Shown: positions 1 through 11,350, counted from the stretch's first letter. The stretch is DNA of 64,000 nt from Antribacter soli (GCF_021568775.1 NZ_JAKGSG010000022.1:182504-246503), one strand, 5' to 3'. Numbers and translations: made by a program. The notes: generated by a model from the letters alone, not told the origin.

Positions 1-1934
<1,934 letters not shown>

Positions 1935-1959
1935 GCGGCGGGGCCCGCCAGGGGCGTGG

Positions 1960-3618
1960 TCAGTCGAGGAGCGAGCCCGTCAGCGGGGTCTCGCTCGATG
2001 CGAGGCACAGGCCGACGCGGTCGCCGTCCTCCCAGGAGTCCTCGCTCGGCGCCCACACCACGAACGTGAGGGTCGCCGCGGCGCCGCTCTCGCGCGCTGC
2101 GGCACCGAGCTGCTCCTCGCCGCACACCTGCGAGACGCGCTGCTGAGCGGCGTCGTCGCCGGGCCAGATCGCCTTCTCGGCGAAGTCGGTCCGGCCCACG
2201 ACCTGCGCCGCGTGCTCCTCCGTGCACGGCACGACGCGCACCGAGCCGACGTCGCCGTCCTCGGGCAGCTCCGCCACGCACGTCCCCAGCACGAGCTGGA
2301 CGGCGTTGGCGTTGCGCGCCTCGGTCACGTCGCCCGCCAGCGGCTCCCAGGCCTGCTCGCCCGTCACGCGGGTGATGCCGAGCACGGCCGCCACCACGAC
2401 GACGAGCACCACGACGGCGGCACCGACCAGTGTGATCAACCGGCGTCGGCCGGTGTGGTCAGGTGCAGCGGGGGGCGCCCAACCGGCGTACGCGGGCTGC
2501 GCCGCATAGTCATGCTGCCCGACGCCGGACGGCCCACCTGGGTGCACCGGCCCACCCGGGCGGGTGCCCGCCACGTGCTGCGGCTGCGACACCGGCGTGA
2601 ACGCGCCACGCCACGCGGGCTGCGGGGGCGGCGCTGTGACCGGGGGCAGGACCTGCGTCACATCCGGGTGGCCGGTCGCGGGCAGGACCTGCGTCGCGTC
2701 GGGGTCCGGCGTGTGGACCTGCGGGGGCACCGGGGCCACGGCAGGCCGCGTGGGGGGCGCGAACAGCTCCTGCTCATCGGCCTTGGGGGCGGCCGCGCTG
2801 TCGTCCGCGGGGCTCTCCGCTTCGACGTCCGACGGCTCCGCGGCCGGCTCGGGCGCGACTGTCTCGGGGACGACCGTCGCGGGGACGACCGTCTTGGGAC
2901 CGGGCGGCGCCGCCTGCTGGGCGGCCGCCAGCGCGAACAACGCCAGGTCCTCGAGCGAGCCGGCCGACTCGTCTTCCGCACCGTCAGCAGGCTCGCCTGG
3001 CTCCGCCGGCGCCGTGGGCTCAACCGCAGGTGCGGCTGCCTCGGCAGCGGCCGGCTCGGGCTCGACGTCGGCCGCTGGCTCGGCGTCGGGCTCCGCGTCA
3101 GCCTCGGCGGTGACCCGCTGTTCCGTGAGCTCGGTGCCGGGCTCGGACGCCTCGGCGTCAGCCGGGCTCTCTTCCTCGTCGGCCTGGACCTTCATGGGCT
3201 CGGCAGCGGCATCGGCCGCGGCCGACTCGCTCGCGGGCTCGCTGTCGGGAGCTTCGGCGTCGTCGGCCTCGTCCTGCGCCTCTGCGACGCCGGACTCCGG
3301 TACCGACGGGCCTTCGGCGGCGTCGGGGTCCGGCTCCGCGTCGGCGGACTCGTCCCCTTCGGTGACAGTCGCGTCGCCGTCGGCCGCGTCCGCCGTCGGC
3401 TCCGCCGCGGGGTCGCTGCCCAGGTCAGCCGCTTCGTCGGCCTCGGCCGCGCCCGGTTCGGCCTCCGCCGCGCCGGCCGTCTCGCTCGTGACGGACCCGT
3501 CCGTGTCCGTCGTCGGGCTGCCTGCCTCGGTGGCAGCCTCGGCCTGCCCGGGCGCGTCGGGCGCTGCCTGGGGCTCTGCGGGCTCGACGGCTTGCGGCTG
3601 GTCGGGCGTCGTCGTCAT
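1960..3618 (-). CDS. Membrane-anchored protein with long acidic Ala/Glu/Pro-rich N-terminus and C-terminal septum-formation domain
   Basis: 552 residues. Residues about 1-390 are low-complexity Ala/Glu/Asp/Pro sequence without recognisable fold, ending in a Pro/Gln-rich stretch. A single membrane segment follows a basic RRR (about 391-415, valine-rich). The last ~140 residues form an extracytoplasmic domain with paired cysteines (GTCVAELPED, VVPCTEEHA, VCGEEQL, GLCLAS) that fits the septum-formation-related family (Septum_form, PF13845). The function of that family is poorly known; a role in cell envelope or division is inferred from its name only. It is convergent with clpB (25 bp gap). A second protein with the same type of C-terminal domain is at 32074-33003. 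The ATG start gives an uninterrupted frame. Confidence 0.8.
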   Translation of the reverse strand: MTTTPDQPQAVEPAEPQAAPDAPGQAEAATEAGSPTTDTDGSVTSETAGAAEAEPGAAEADEAADLGSDPAAEPTADAADGDATVTEGDESADAEPDPDAAEGPSVPESGVAEAQDEADDAEAPDSEPASESAAADAAAEPMKVQADEEESPADAEASEPGTELTEQRVTAEADAEPDAEPAADVEPEPAAAEAAAPAVEPTAPAEPGEPADGAEDESAGSLEDLALFALAAAQQAAPPGPKTVVPATVVPETVAPEPAAEPSDVEAESPADDSAAAPKADEQELFAPPTRPAVAPVPPQVHTPDPDATQVLPATGHPDVTQVLPPVTAPPPQPAWRGAFTPVSQPQHVAGTRPGGPVHPGGPSGVGQHDYAAQPAYAGWAPPAAPDHTGRRRLITLVGAAVVVLVVVVAAVLGITRVTGEQAWEPLAGDVTEARNANAVQLVLGTCVAELPEDGDVGSVRVVPCTEEHAAQVVGRTDFAEKAIWPGDDAAQQRVSQVCGEEQLGAAARESGAAATLTFVVWAPSEDSWEDGDRVGLCLASSETPLTGSLLD

Positions 3619-3705
3619 GGGGCCAACCTACCGATTTCGCGAGGGACCGCCGAACAGGCGCCGACCACCCGTCGGCGCACGGCGAGCCCGAGAGGAGACC
3701 GCACC

Positions 3706-3984
3706 ATGAACCACTCCCGCTCCGGCACCGAGCCGCTGCGACCCGGCCCAGGCGGACCGGCCCCAGGCGGACCGGCCCCAGGCGGACCGGCCCCAGGCGG
3801 ACCGGCCCGGGCGAACCCGACCCAGCCGGGGAAGAGAGAGGGGCCCGGGTCTGCACCGGGTCGCCCGGAAGTGCCGCGCTCGGGCGCCACGCGGGCCTAC
3901 TCGGGCGCCTCGCAGGCCCGCCCGGGCTCCGCGGGTCAGATGGTCGGGATCCCGAAGCCGGGCACGCTGCCGCCCTGCTCGTAG
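3706..3984 (+). CDS. Possible small Gly/Pro-rich protein (doubtful)
   Basis: A 92-residue frame starting with ATG at 3706, preceded by the purine-rich agaggaga at 3691-3698. The translation is Pro/Gly/Ala-rich, with four PGGPA-type repeats encoded by the 15-bp tandem repeat, and has no known domain. The last 49 bases overlap antiparallel the 3' end of the gene at 3936-4664. No other gene explains 3619-3935, so this is listed as a candidate. The low-complexity composition and the overlap equally fit a non-coding spacer in high-GC DNA. Confidence 0.25.
   Translation: MNHSRSGTEPLRPGPGGPAPGGPAPGGPAPGGPARANPTQPGKREGPGSAPGRPEVPRSGATRAYSGASQARPGSAGQMVGIPKPGTLPPCS
3748..3807. repeat. Four perfect tandem copies of a 15-bp unit
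   Basis: The unit ccaggcggaccggcc is repeated exactly four times with no spacer. Read in frame on the plus strand it encodes repeated Pro-Gly-Gly-Pro-Ala. It lies in the 317-bp gap between the minus-strand genes at 3936-4664 and 1960-3618. Copy number of such a tract could vary between strains by slippage. Confidence 0.9.
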
Positions 3985-4664
3985 CGGGCGCCGCGCTCGA
4001 GCGGCAGAACGATCTTCGCCACGTCCACGACCCGCCGGGCGCGCTCGACCAGCAGCGCCGCGTCGCTGGGACCAGGCGTCCACAGCAGCACCGAGGGGCC
4101 CTCTACCCGCACGCGGGCGCCGTTGAAGTCAGGCAGCATGACAAGGTTCGCGAGGCGCGCATCGAGGGCGCGGCGCGCGAACGCCTCGTCCGACGACCGG
4201 ACGCGCCACTGGCCGTCGAACGCCGGGTTGCCGATCTGGACGTCCTGGCCGCCGAAGATCTTGGCGATCCTGTCGCGGAAACCCTCGGGGGTGAGCTCGA
4301 GCACCGGCAGGCCGGGGACGGCGTCGAGCGCGACGACGTGCGCCTGCGCGAGGCGTCCGCTGCGCGGCTCCTCCGTGCTGCCGCGGCGTGACGCGACCCG
4401 CCACGTGAAGGTGAACGAGACGATCGAGTAGCCGTCGATCGTCCCACGCAGCACCTCGGTCGCGCCGCGGGTCAGGCCCCGCTCGAACGGTTCGCCCTTC
4501 CAGCGTTCGGCGAGCTCGTTGTCCTCCGGCTCGTACGCCCAGCCCTCACGCTCCGCGAGCTCGCGAAGCCCGTTCGCGCGCCGGCGCCGCCGGGTCGGGC
4601 CGAGCAGGAGCACGCCCAGCACGGCGGCCAGGCCGAGCATCACGAAGAAGACAAGGGGTTCCAT
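3936..4664 (-). CDS. Membrane-anchored protein of unknown function
   Basis: 242 residues. One N-terminal membrane segment (about residues 3-22, FFVMLGLAAVLGVLLLG) is followed by a basic TRRRRR stop-transfer and a cytoplasmic domain with aromatic beta-strand-like stretches (IVSFTFTWRV). I do not recognise the domain with certainty; it resembles DUF3137-like or other actinobacterial single-TM proteins. The ATG at 4664 (MEPLVFF) is preferred over an in-frame TTG at 4685 because it places the hydrophobic segment directly at the N-terminus. It lies 99 bp downstream of pyrE on the same strand. Confidence 0.65.
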   Translation of the reverse strand: MEPLVFFVMLGLAAVLGVLLLGPTRRRRRANGLRELAEREGWAYEPEDNELAERWKGEPFERGLTRGATEVLRGTIDGYSIVSFTFTWRVASRRGSTEEPRSGRLAQAHVVALDAVPGLPVLELTPEGFRDRIAKIFGGQDVQIGNPAFDGQWRVRSSDEAFARRALDARLANLVMLPDFNGARVRVEGPSVLLWTPGPSDAALLVERARRVVDVAKIVLPLERGARYEQGGSVPGFGIPTI

Positions 4665-4763
4665 ATCAGGCAAAGATACCGGCAAGCCTCGCCAAAGTCT
4701 CTACCTCAGCCGAGATGCGCCATGCAGCGCGGCGTGCCGCGCCGGGCACGCCGGACCGGAGCA

Positions 4764-5339
4764 TCATCCCAGGTCCAGGTCCTCCAGGCCGTACAAGTAG
4801 TGGTACGGCACGCCGAGCGCCTCGATCTTCTCCCGCGCGCCCGTGGCTCGGTCCACGATCGTCGCCACGCCGACCACCTCGGCGCCCGCCGCGCGTGCCG
4901 CCTCTACCGCGGCGATGGGCGAGCCGCCCGTCGTCGACGTGTCCTCGACCACCACGACCCGCCTGCCCGCGATGTCCGGGCCCTCGATCTGGCGCTGCAT
5001 CCCGTGCGCCTTCGCGGCCTTGCGCACCACGAACGCGTCGAGGTCCTGACCGCGTGAAGCGGCCGCGTGCAGCAGCGCGGCGGCGATCGGGTCGGCGCCG
5101 AGCGTCAGGCCGCCGACGGCGTCGATCTCCGCGGTGCCGAGCCCGACCTCCTCCAGGTGGTCGAGCAGCACGTGGCCCACGAGCGGCGCCGCCCGGTGGT
5201 GCAGGGTGATGCGGCGCAGGTCGATGTAGTAGTCGGCCTCCATGCCGGAGGACAGGGTCACCTTGCCGTGCACCACCGCGAGCTCCTTGATGAGCTCGAG
5301 CAGCTGCTCGCGGGGGGTCGGGGAGAAGTCAGCGGTCAC
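4764..5339 (-). CDS. pyrE: Orotate phosphoribosyltransferase
   Basis: Converts orotate and PRPP to orotidine 5'-monophosphate in de novo pyrimidine synthesis; cytosolic dimer. 191 residues, normal for the family. The PRPP-binding signature is VVVVEDTSTTGGSPI (about residues 126-140), and a catalytic-loop segment has the basic FVVRKAAKAHG. The start is GTG at 5339 (VTADFSPTPREQ); the longer upstream frame runs into the divergent corA gene and is not coding. It is divergent from corA with 93 bp between, and is followed on the same strand by two membrane-protein genes. Confidence 0.95.
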   Translation of the reverse strand: MTADFSPTPREQLLELIKELAVVHGKVTLSSGMEADYYIDLRRITLHHRAAPLVGHVLLDHLEEVGLGTAEIDAVGGLTLGADPIAAALLHAAASRGQDLDAFVVRKAAKAHGMQRQIEGPDIAGRRVVVVEDTSTTGGSPIAAVEAARAAGAEVVGVATIVDRATGAREKIEALGVPYHYLYGLEDLDLG

Positions 5340-5432
5340 GGCCCCAGGGTACGCGGGCGGCACCGCCGGGTGCCGGGGTGCCCGACGGGCGTCCGTCCCG
5401 GGTTGCCGCGTGGCTCTGCCAGAGTTCTCCTT

Positions 5433-6467
5433 ATGACCATCATGGACAACGCCGTGTACGTGGAGGGCCGGCGAACGGCCAACCCCGTGAGCCTCGAGGA
5501 GACCCGCGAGACGGCGCACGAGCGCGGCGGCATCGCCTGGGTGGACCTCTACTGGCCAGAGCCGGCCGAGATCCAGGAGGTCGCCGCGGAGTTCTCCCTG
5601 CACCGGCTGGCGGTCGAGGACGCGATCCACGCGCACCAGCGGTCCAAGGTCGAGCGGTACGACGACGTGCTGTACGTGGTGCTGCGCCCGGTGCGCGCGA
5701 TGCCGGGCGAGCTGGCCGAGTTCGGGGAGGTGCACGCCTGGGTCGGGCCGGACTTCGTCGTGACGGTCCGCCGCTCGCAGACGCCCGACCTGACGGCGAT
5801 GCGCACCCAGCTCGAGCTCACCCCCGAGCTGCTGAAGCACGGCCCGGCGGCGATCCTCGTCACGCTGCTCGACCAGGTCGTCAACACGTACAAGCCCGTC
5901 CTGGATCGGCTGCGTGCCGACATCGACGAGATCGAGGACAAGCTGTTCTCGCGCGACCCCGAGGTGTCGCTGCGGATCTACCAGGTGACGCGCGAGGTGC
6001 TGGACCTCCAGCGGGCCGTTCACCCCACCGTCGAGATCCTGCGCATGCTGCACGACAACGGCGACACCGAGGACGCCGACATCGCGCAGGGGCACCGCTA
6101 CGTCGAGCTGCAGCGCAACCTGCGCAACGTGCTGGACCATGCGCTGCGGCACGCGGAGGCGTCGGACACCTTCCGTTCCCTGCTCACGAACGCGCTGAAC
6201 GTGCACTCCACGCTCGTCACGCAGGAGCAGAACGAGGAGATGCGCCGCATGTCCGAGCTGAGCCTCAAGCAGGACGAGCAGGTGAAGAAGATCTCCGCGT
6301 GGGCGGCGATCTTCTTCGCGCCCACGGTCGTCGGCACGATCTACGGCATGAACTTCGACTACATGCCCGAGACCCACTGGCTGTGGGGGTACCCGCTGGC
6401 GCTCGGGCTGATGGTCGGGCTCGGTGGGCTCTTCTACTGGGTGTTCAAGAAGGTCACCTGGCTCTGA
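5433..6467 (+). CDS. corA: CorA-family magnesium/cobalt transporter
   Basis: Pentameric inner-membrane channel for Mg2+ (also Co2+/Ni2+). 344 residues: a large soluble N-terminal alpha/beta domain, a long helical stalk (about 190-285) and two C-terminal membrane helices. The diagnostic YGMNF loop follows the first helix (WAAIFFAPTVVGTIYGMNF), and the protein ends in a basic FKKVTWL tail, as usual. The ATG at 5433 is chosen; upstream frame is non-homologous. Transcribed divergently from pyrE. No Mg2+ riboswitch was seen in the 93-bp upstream gap. Confidence 0.93.
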   Translation: MTIMDNAVYVEGRRTANPVSLEETRETAHERGGIAWVDLYWPEPAEIQEVAAEFSLHRLAVEDAIHAHQRSKVERYDDVLYVVLRPVRAMPGELAEFGEVHAWVGPDFVVTVRRSQTPDLTAMRTQLELTPELLKHGPAAILVTLLDQVVNTYKPVLDRLRADIDEIEDKLFSRDPEVSLRIYQVTREVLDLQRAVHPTVEILRMLHDNGDTEDADIAQGHRYVELQRNLRNVLDHALRHAEASDTFRSLLTNALNVHSTLVTQEQNEEMRRMSELSLKQDEQVKKISAWAAIFFAPTVVGTIYGMNFDYMPETHWLWGYPLALGLMVGLGGLFYWVFKKVTWL

Positions 6468-6477
6468 GCACCTCAGC

Positions 6478-7272
6478 TCAGGCCGGCGGCCCGGATCGGC
6501 GGTACTTGCCGACCGCCCGGACCGCCCAGCGTGGCATGAGCCGCAGCGCGGCCGATGCCGCCTTGTACCGGACCGACGGCGTCGAGATGACGACGCCGCG
6601 GCGCACGTCGGCGAGTGCGACCGCCACGACCTCCGGGGCGTCCAGCCAGGCCCACGCCGGGAACACGCCCTCGGGGATCCCGGCGCGCTCGTGGAACTCG
6701 GTGTGCACCAACCCCGCGCACAGCACGGTCGCGGTGACACCGGTGCCGCGCAGCTCCACGGCGAGGCCCTCGGTGAAGGACCGCACGTACGCCTTCGCCG
6801 CGGCGTAGGTCCCGCCCGCAGTGAGTGCCGCGACGGACGCGACGTTGAGGATCGCGCCGCGGTCGCGCTGCGTCATCTGCCCGAGTGCTGCGTGCGACAG
6901 CTCCACGACCGCCCGGACCATGACGTCCACCGAGCGCATCTCCGTGCTGAGCCGGCCCTCGACGAAGCTCGCGCTCGTGGCGAAGCCCGCGTTGTTGACG
7001 AGCAGCCCGACCGGACGCAGCCCGTCGTCCTCCGGCCGGCCGCCGACGACGGCCAGCCGACGCGCGACGCGCGCGACGTCGTCGGGCACCGACAGGTCTG
7101 CCGGGAGGACCTCGACGTCCACGCCTGCCGCGACCCGGATCTGCCGGGCGACCGTCTCCAGCCGCTCGACGTCCCGGGCGACCAGCACCAGGTCATGGCG
7201 CGCTGTCGCGAGCTGCCACGCGAACTCGAGCCCGAGCCCTGCGGTGCCGCCGGTGATGAGTGCAGTCCCCAT
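6478..7272 (-). CDS. Short-chain dehydrogenase/reductase
   Basis: NAD(P)-dependent oxidoreductase, 264 residues. Rossmann glycine motif TGGTAGLG near the N-terminus, NNAG structural motif, catalytic Ser in ILNVASV and catalytic pair in YAAAK, all in the classical SDR order. The C-terminus is basic and hydrophobic (ALRLMPRWAVRAVGKYRR), suggesting membrane association. The substrate cannot be predicted. The gene is 3'-to-3' with corA (10 bp gap) and downstream of a small hydrolase on the same strand (31 bp gap), so the two may be co-transcribed. Confidence 0.9.
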   Translation of the reverse strand: MGTALITGGTAGLGLEFAWQLATARHDLVLVARDVERLETVARQIRVAAGVDVEVLPADLSVPDDVARVARRLAVVGGRPEDDGLRPVGLLVNNAGFATSASFVEGRLSTEMRSVDVMVRAVVELSHAALGQMTQRDRGAILNVASVAALTAGGTYAAAKAYVRSFTEGLAVELRGTGVTATVLCAGLVHTEFHERAGIPEGVFPAWAWLDAPEVVAVALADVRRGVVISTPSVRYKAASAALRLMPRWAVRAVGKYRRSGPPA

Positions 7273-7303
7273 GGGGGCAGCCTAGAGGGTGCCTGTGCGC
7301 GGG

Positions 7304-7936
7304 TCAGGCCGTCGCCGCCGTCTCCTTCACGAAGCGGACTATGCGGCGCGAGCGGAAGACGAGGGCGTATCCGATCGCGGCGACGTGGCCCACGACCCGC
7401 ATCCGCTCGTTGACGGCGCCCTCGAGCTGGGTGTCCTCGTCGTCCACGATCCCGTCGCGCGCCGACCGCAGCGCGAGGATCCGTGCCCGCTGCTCGGGGC
7501 CGAGCTCGTCCAGCAGGCCGGGGACGGCGCGCAGGGACTGCTGGAACACGCCGAAGTGGTCGAGCACCGGGTCGAGGATGTCCTCCGGCTCGTGGAACTT
7601 GCCCGCGATGATGACGACGGCGGCCAGACCGGGCCTGCGGGCGAACTCCGCGAGCACGGCCCCCGCACCTGCGGACGCGCCGACCAGGGCGACGCGCTCG
7701 CCGCGTGCCTCGTAGAGGTCGACGAACCGGTCGAGGGCGTCGAGGCGTTCTTCGAACGTGGTGTCGGCCGACCATCGGATGCGGAACATCGTGGTCCGCA
7801 CGCCGAGCGGTCGCCAGGCACGCAGTGCCTCCCGCTGGAGGTGGACGAGCCAGCCCAGGCGGTCCCCGAGCCCGGGGACGAAGACGACGCGGATCGGGCC
7901 GGGTGAGGCCTGGGCGGCGGGAGGGTTCCGGTTCAT
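7304..7936 (-). CDS. Alpha/beta-hydrolase-like protein
   Basis: 210 residues. It begins with a hydrolase-type strand and oxyanion turn (VVFVPGLGDR), followed by the nucleophile elbow GASAG (about residues 87-91). The remaining catalytic acid and histidine are not obvious; a possible histidine is in VVGHVAAIG near the C-terminus. The substrate is unknown. Likely co-transcribed with the SDR gene downstream. The ATG at 7936 begins an uninterrupted frame. Confidence 0.75.
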   Translation of the reverse strand: MNRNPPAAQASPGPIRVVFVPGLGDRLGWLVHLQREALRAWRPLGVRTTMFRIRWSADTTFEERLDALDRFVDLYEARGERVALVGASAGAGAVLAEFARRPGLAAVVIIAGKFHEPEDILDPVLDHFGVFQQSLRAVPGLLDELGPEQRARILALRSARDGIVDDEDTQLEGAVNERMRVVGHVAAIGYALVFRSRRIVRFVKETAATA

Positions 7937-8040
7937 GGCGGGGGAAATGTACCGCGACGCCCGACCCGCGGAATGCCGCGACGCCCGACCCGTGGAGGCA
8001 CGGGCCGGGCGCGCCCCGGGCGCGTGAGGCGCCCTGGGCG

Positions 8041-8074
8041 CGTGGGACCGGGCGCCCAGCCGTCCGGTCCCACG
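8041..8074. terminator. Hairpin terminator between tctA and the hydrolase gene
   Basis: The inverted repeat cgtgggaccgg / ccggtcccacg forms an 11-bp perfect stem with a 12-nt loop, 16 bp beyond the tctA stop codon. No U-tract, as is usual for hairpin terminators in high-GC actinobacteria. Just beyond it, at about 7950-7995, a short direct duplication of ccgcgacgcccgacccg is seen. Confidence 0.7.
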
Positions 8075-8089
8075 CGGGTCAGTGATCCG

Positions 8090-9652
8090 TCAGCGGCTGA
8101 CCTCCTGGGTCGCCACGGCGTCGCGCACGCCCTCGGCGATCTTCTCGAGCTCGGCGCTGACCCGCCGCTCCCGGTGCTGCAGCCAGATGCCCAGGCCGAC
8201 GAGGACGATGATCGAGCCGTACGCGATGGCCGCGAACGGGCTCGTCACGAGGTAGCTCAGGTCGCCCTGGCTGATCGCCAGGGAGCGCCGGAGCCGGTCC
8301 TCGGCCATCGGGCCGAGGATCATCCCGACCACCATGGGGGCGACGGGATATCCGTAGCGCCGCATGAAGAACCCGATGAGCCCGATCACGAGCAGCAGCA
8401 GGACGTCGATCGGCGAGAAGTTCAGGGCGTAGGACCCGAGCGCGCCGAACAGGATGATCCCCGCGTACAGGTAGTGCCGCGGGATCTGCAGCACGCGAAC
8501 CCACATGCCGACGAGCGGCAGGTTGAGCACGACGAGCATGAGGTTGCCGATGTAGAGGCTGGCCACGAGCGCCCAGACGAGCGCCGACTCGGACTGCAGC
8601 AGCAGCGGTCCGGGCTGGATGCCGTAGGACTGGAACGCGACGATGATGATCGCCGCCGTGGCCGTGGTCGGCAGGCCGAGGGTGAGCAGCGGGACGAGCA
8701 CGCCGGACGCGGCCGCGTTGTTCGCGGCCTCCGGCCCGGCGACCCCCTCGATGGCGCCGCGCCCGAACTCGTCACGCCGGCTCCCGGCGAGGCGCCGCTC
8801 GGTGGCGTAGGACAGGAACGTCGCGACGTCGGCGCCGCCGGCCGGGATGGTGCCGACCGGGAACCCGATGAGCGTGCCGCGCAGCCACGGCTTCCACGAC
8901 CGCTTCCAGTCCGACCGCTTCATCCAGGTGCGCCACCCCTTCTCGACGGGGATGACGCGCACCGGGCCGTGCCGTAGCCGCGACCCGACGTAGAGCGCCT
9001 CACCCACCGCGAACAGCCCCACGGCGACGATGACGACGTTGATCCCGTCGGCGAGGTTCGGCACGCCGAAGGTGAAGCGCTGCTGGCCGGTGAGGGTGTC
9101 GGTGCCGACGAGCCCGAGGAACAGGCCGAGCGACAAGGACGCGAGCCCGCGGGACACGGACGTCCCGAGGAGAGCGCCCACCGTGATGAACGCGACCACC
9201 ATGAGGGCGAAGTAGTCGGGCTCGCCGAGCTGCACCGCCCACCGTGCGACGACGGGTGCCACGAACGTGAGGGCCACCGTGGCGATCGAACCCGCGACGA
9301 AGGATCCGATCGCGGCGGTCGCGAGCGCCGCGGCGCCCCGCCCGGCCCGCGCCATCTTGTTGCCCTCGATGGCGGTGACGATGGACGACGACTCGCCGGG
9401 CGTGTTGAGCAGGATCGACGTCGTGGAGCCGCCGTACATGCCGCCGTAGTAGATCCCGGCGAACACGATGATCGCCGCTGTGGGCTCCAGCGAGTACGTG
9501 AGGGGGAGCAGCAGCGCGATGGTCATGGCGGGCCCGATGCCCGGCAGCACGCCGACCGCGGTACCGATGAACACGCCGAACAGCGCGTACAGGAGGTAGA
9601 CGGGCTGCACGACGGTGGCGAAGCCCTCGAGGAGTGCGGACAGGTTATCCAC
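8090..9652 (-). CDS. tctA: Tripartite tricarboxylate transporter, large permease TctA
   Basis: Large membrane subunit of a TTT-family secondary transporter that takes up citrate-like tricarboxylates captured by the binding protein TctC. 520 residues with about 12 hydrophobic segments. TctA signatures are clear: [10 protein letters not shown] near the N-terminus and [19 protein letters not shown] (about residues 70-88), plus a second conserved loop near [12 protein letters not shown]. The GTG start at 9652 overlaps the tctB stop (gtggataa), so translation is coupled. Last gene of tctCBA, which diverges from a CitA/CitB-like two-component system. Confidence 0.95.
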   Translation of the reverse strand: MDNLSALLEGFATVVQPVYLLYALFGVFIGTAVGVLPGIGPAMTIALLLPLTYSLEPTAAIIVFAGIYYGGMYGGSTTSILLNTPGESSSIVTAIEGNKMARAGRGAAALATAAIGSFVAGSIATVALTFVAPVVARWAVQLGEPDYFALMVVAFITVGALLGTSVSRGLASLSLGLFLGLVGTDTLTGQQRFTFGVPNLADGINVVIVAVGLFAVGEALYVGSRLRHGPVRVIPVEKGWRTWMKRSDWKRSWKPWLRGTLIGFPVGTIPAGGADVATFLSYATERRLAGSRRDEFGRGAIEGVAGPEAANNAAASGVLVPLLTLGLPTTATAAIIIVAFQSYGIQPGPLLLQSESALVWALVASLYIGNLMLVVLNLPLVGMWVRVLQIPRHYLYAGIILFGALGSYALNFSPIDVLLLLVIGLIGFFMRRYGYPVAPMVVGMILGPMAEDRLRRSLAISQGDLSYLVTSPFAAIAYGSIIVLVGLGIWLQHRERRVSAELEKIAEGVRDAVATQEVSR

Positions 9653-10202
9653 GGAAGATCGCCACCCCTTCAAGCAGCGGACCGGGCGGGAGCGACAGCC
9701 CGAGGAGCCCGCCGAACACGAACTGGATCACGAGGCCGAGCGCTAGTCCGGTGAGGAGGGCGCGCCACCAGGGCCGCGCGCCGAGGATGAAGGACGCGCC
9801 GCCGAACAGGATCATCGCGGCGAACGGCCAGCCGATCAGGTTGATGGTGAACACGTGGACGACGAACACCACGCAGAGCAGCACGACGGTGAGCCAGTCG
9901 GTCTTGGCGCCGGCGTCGACGTCCTCGCCGCCCTCCTCCTGGCCGTACTTGCCGCGCAGGACGGCGATGACCAGGATCGCGCCGACGATGGCCGCCATCG
10001 CGCCCACCAGGTAGGGAAAGGCACGCGGCCCGAGGGTGTTGGTGGAGCCTGGGACGTTGATCGTCCCGGCCTGCACCAGCACGAACACGCCGAGGGCCAG
10101 GGTCGCCACGGCGAGGACGAGCTCGCCGGGCCGCCGGGCTGGTCGGTCACCGCGGGCGGCAGCGGTCTCGCCGCCGCCCGCGGGAGCTTCTTCGGGAGAC
10201 AT
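9645..10202 (-). CDS. tctB: Tripartite tricarboxylate transporter, small membrane subunit TctB
   Basis: 185 residues with four hydrophobic helices (about 28-47, 66-85, 103-125, 140-170), matching the small four-helix TctB subunit. The N-terminus is a polar Ala/Gly-rich extension. The ATG at 10202 lies 1 bp from the tctC stop and the 3' end overlaps tctA, so this is the middle cistron of tctCBA. Confidence 0.92.
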   Translation of the reverse strand: MSPEEAPAGGGETAAARGDRPARRPGELVLAVATLALGVFVLVQAGTINVPGSTNTLGPRAFPYLVGAMAAIVGAILVIAVLRGKYGQEEGGEDVDAGAKTDWLTVVLLCVVFVVHVFTINLIGWPFAAMILFGGASFILGARPWWRALLTGLALGLVIQFVFGGLLGLSLPPGPLLEGVAIFRG

Positions 10203-10203
10203 G

Positions 10204-11232
10204 TCAGCTGACCAGCCCGATGTCCTGCAGGACGCCCTGGATCTCGGTGATGTTCTGCGTGAGGAACGTGTCGAACTCGTCGCCCGCGAGGAACGCGTCG
10301 TCCCAGCCCTTCTCCTCGAGGGTGGCCTGCCAGGCGTCGGACTCGACGAGCTCGGTCACCAGCGTGGTGAGGGCCGCGGCGTCCTCCTCGGACACGGATC
10401 CGGGGGCCACGACACCACGCCAGTTGGTGAGCTCGACGTCGTAGCCGGACTCGGTCAGGGTGGGCGTGTCGGGCAGCGCGTCGACGCGCTCGGCGCCGGA
10501 GACCGCGAGGGCGCGCAGCGTCCCGGCGTTCACCTGCTCCGCGTACTCGCCGACGCCCGAGATGCCGGCGTCGACGTTGTTGCCGAGCAGGGCCGCGAGC
10601 GACTCGCCGCCGCCGGAGTACGCGATGTAGTTGAGCTTGTCGCCGACCTCCGCCGACGTGACGCCCGCGGCCTTGAGGAGCATCCCGGCGAGGATGTGGT
10701 CCGTGCCGCCGGCGGAGCCGCCCGTGATCGCGACCTCCTTGCCGTTGGCGAGGACGTCCTCGACGAGGTCGTCGATCGTCTGGTACGGCGAGGCGGCCGG
10801 GACCACGATCACCTCCTGCTCCTCGGTGAGGCGGGCGATCGGCGTCGTGTCCTCGATGCGGGCCTGCGACTGGTTGGTCTCGACGGCGCCCACCATGACC
10901 AGGCCCATGACCATGAGCGTGTTCGGGTCGGTCGAGTTGGCGAGGCTGGCGAGGCCGACGGTGCCGCCCGCTCCGCCCACGTTGGTGACCGGCGCGGAGC
11001 TGACCAGGCCCTCGGACTGGAGGTCGGCCTGCATCGCGCGGCCGGTCTGGTCCCAGCCGCCGCCCGGGTCGGCGGGGACGACGATGCTCAGCTCGTCGAT
11101 GGTGGCAGCCGCCTCGTCGGTGCCCTCGCCCGACGGCGCGCCGGACTCGAGGCTCGAGCAAGCTCCGAGCGTGAGTGCGAGCATCCCGGCCAGCGCGAGT
11201 GCGCGGGCGGGTGCGGTGCGGTGTGATCGCAT
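10204..11232 (-). CDS. tctC: Tripartite tricarboxylate transporter, substrate-binding lipoprotein TctC
   Basis: Extracellular solute receptor of the TctABC system. 342 residues; signal peptide with lipobox LGAC (lipidated Cys about residue 25), then the TctC/Bug-type fold with the N-terminal [13 protein letters not shown] loop, the [11 protein letters not shown] segment and the C-terminal NWRGVVAPG motif. The ATG at 11232 has a strong Shine-Dalgarno (aaggagga, 5 nt upstream). The ligand is probably a di- or tricarboxylate, by family and by the neighbouring CitA-like sensor; the exact ligand is not visible. Confidence 0.93.
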   Translation of the reverse strand: MRSHRTAPARALALAGMLALTLGACSSLESGAPSGEGTDEAAATIDELSIVVPADPGGGWDQTGRAMQADLQSEGLVSSAPVTNVGGAGGTVGLASLANSTDPNTLMVMGLVMVGAVETNQSQARIEDTTPIARLTEEQEVIVVPAASPYQTIDDLVEDVLANGKEVAITGGSAGGTDHILAGMLLKAAGVTSAEVGDKLNYIAYSGGGESLAALLGNNVDAGISGVGEYAEQVNAGTLRALAVSGAERVDALPDTPTLTESGYDVELTNWRGVVAPGSVSEEDAAALTTLVTELVESDAWQATLEEKGWDDAFLAGDEFDTFLTQNITEIQGVLQDIGLVS

Positions 11233-11321
11233 GACTCCTCCTTGAGCGTGGCCCGCAGCGGTGCGGGGCGGTGCACGATCCGATGGCGGGAGCGTAAGAA
11301 CGCCCGGGGGCTCGCGGGACC

Positions 11322-11350
11322 TTGTGGTCGTACTGGACGTTATGGTCGTA
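11322..11350. promoter_or_regulatory. Pair of 11-bp direct repeats, candidate CitB-type response-regulator site
   Basis: TTgTGGTCGTA (11322-11332) and TTaTGGTCGTA (11340-11350) are direct repeats with an 18-bp period in the 182-bp gap between tctC and the sensor-kinase gene. Spaced direct repeats in a divergent transporter/two-component intergenic region are the expected layout for a response-regulator site. In Corynebacterium glutamicum CitAB controls tctCBA (established). Assigning these repeats to the regulator at 13148 is inference. Confidence 0.45.

Noticed and set aside
5340..5432. Mg2+ riboswitch upstream of corA
   Set aside because: The gap is only 93 bp and shows none of the conserved M-box elements.
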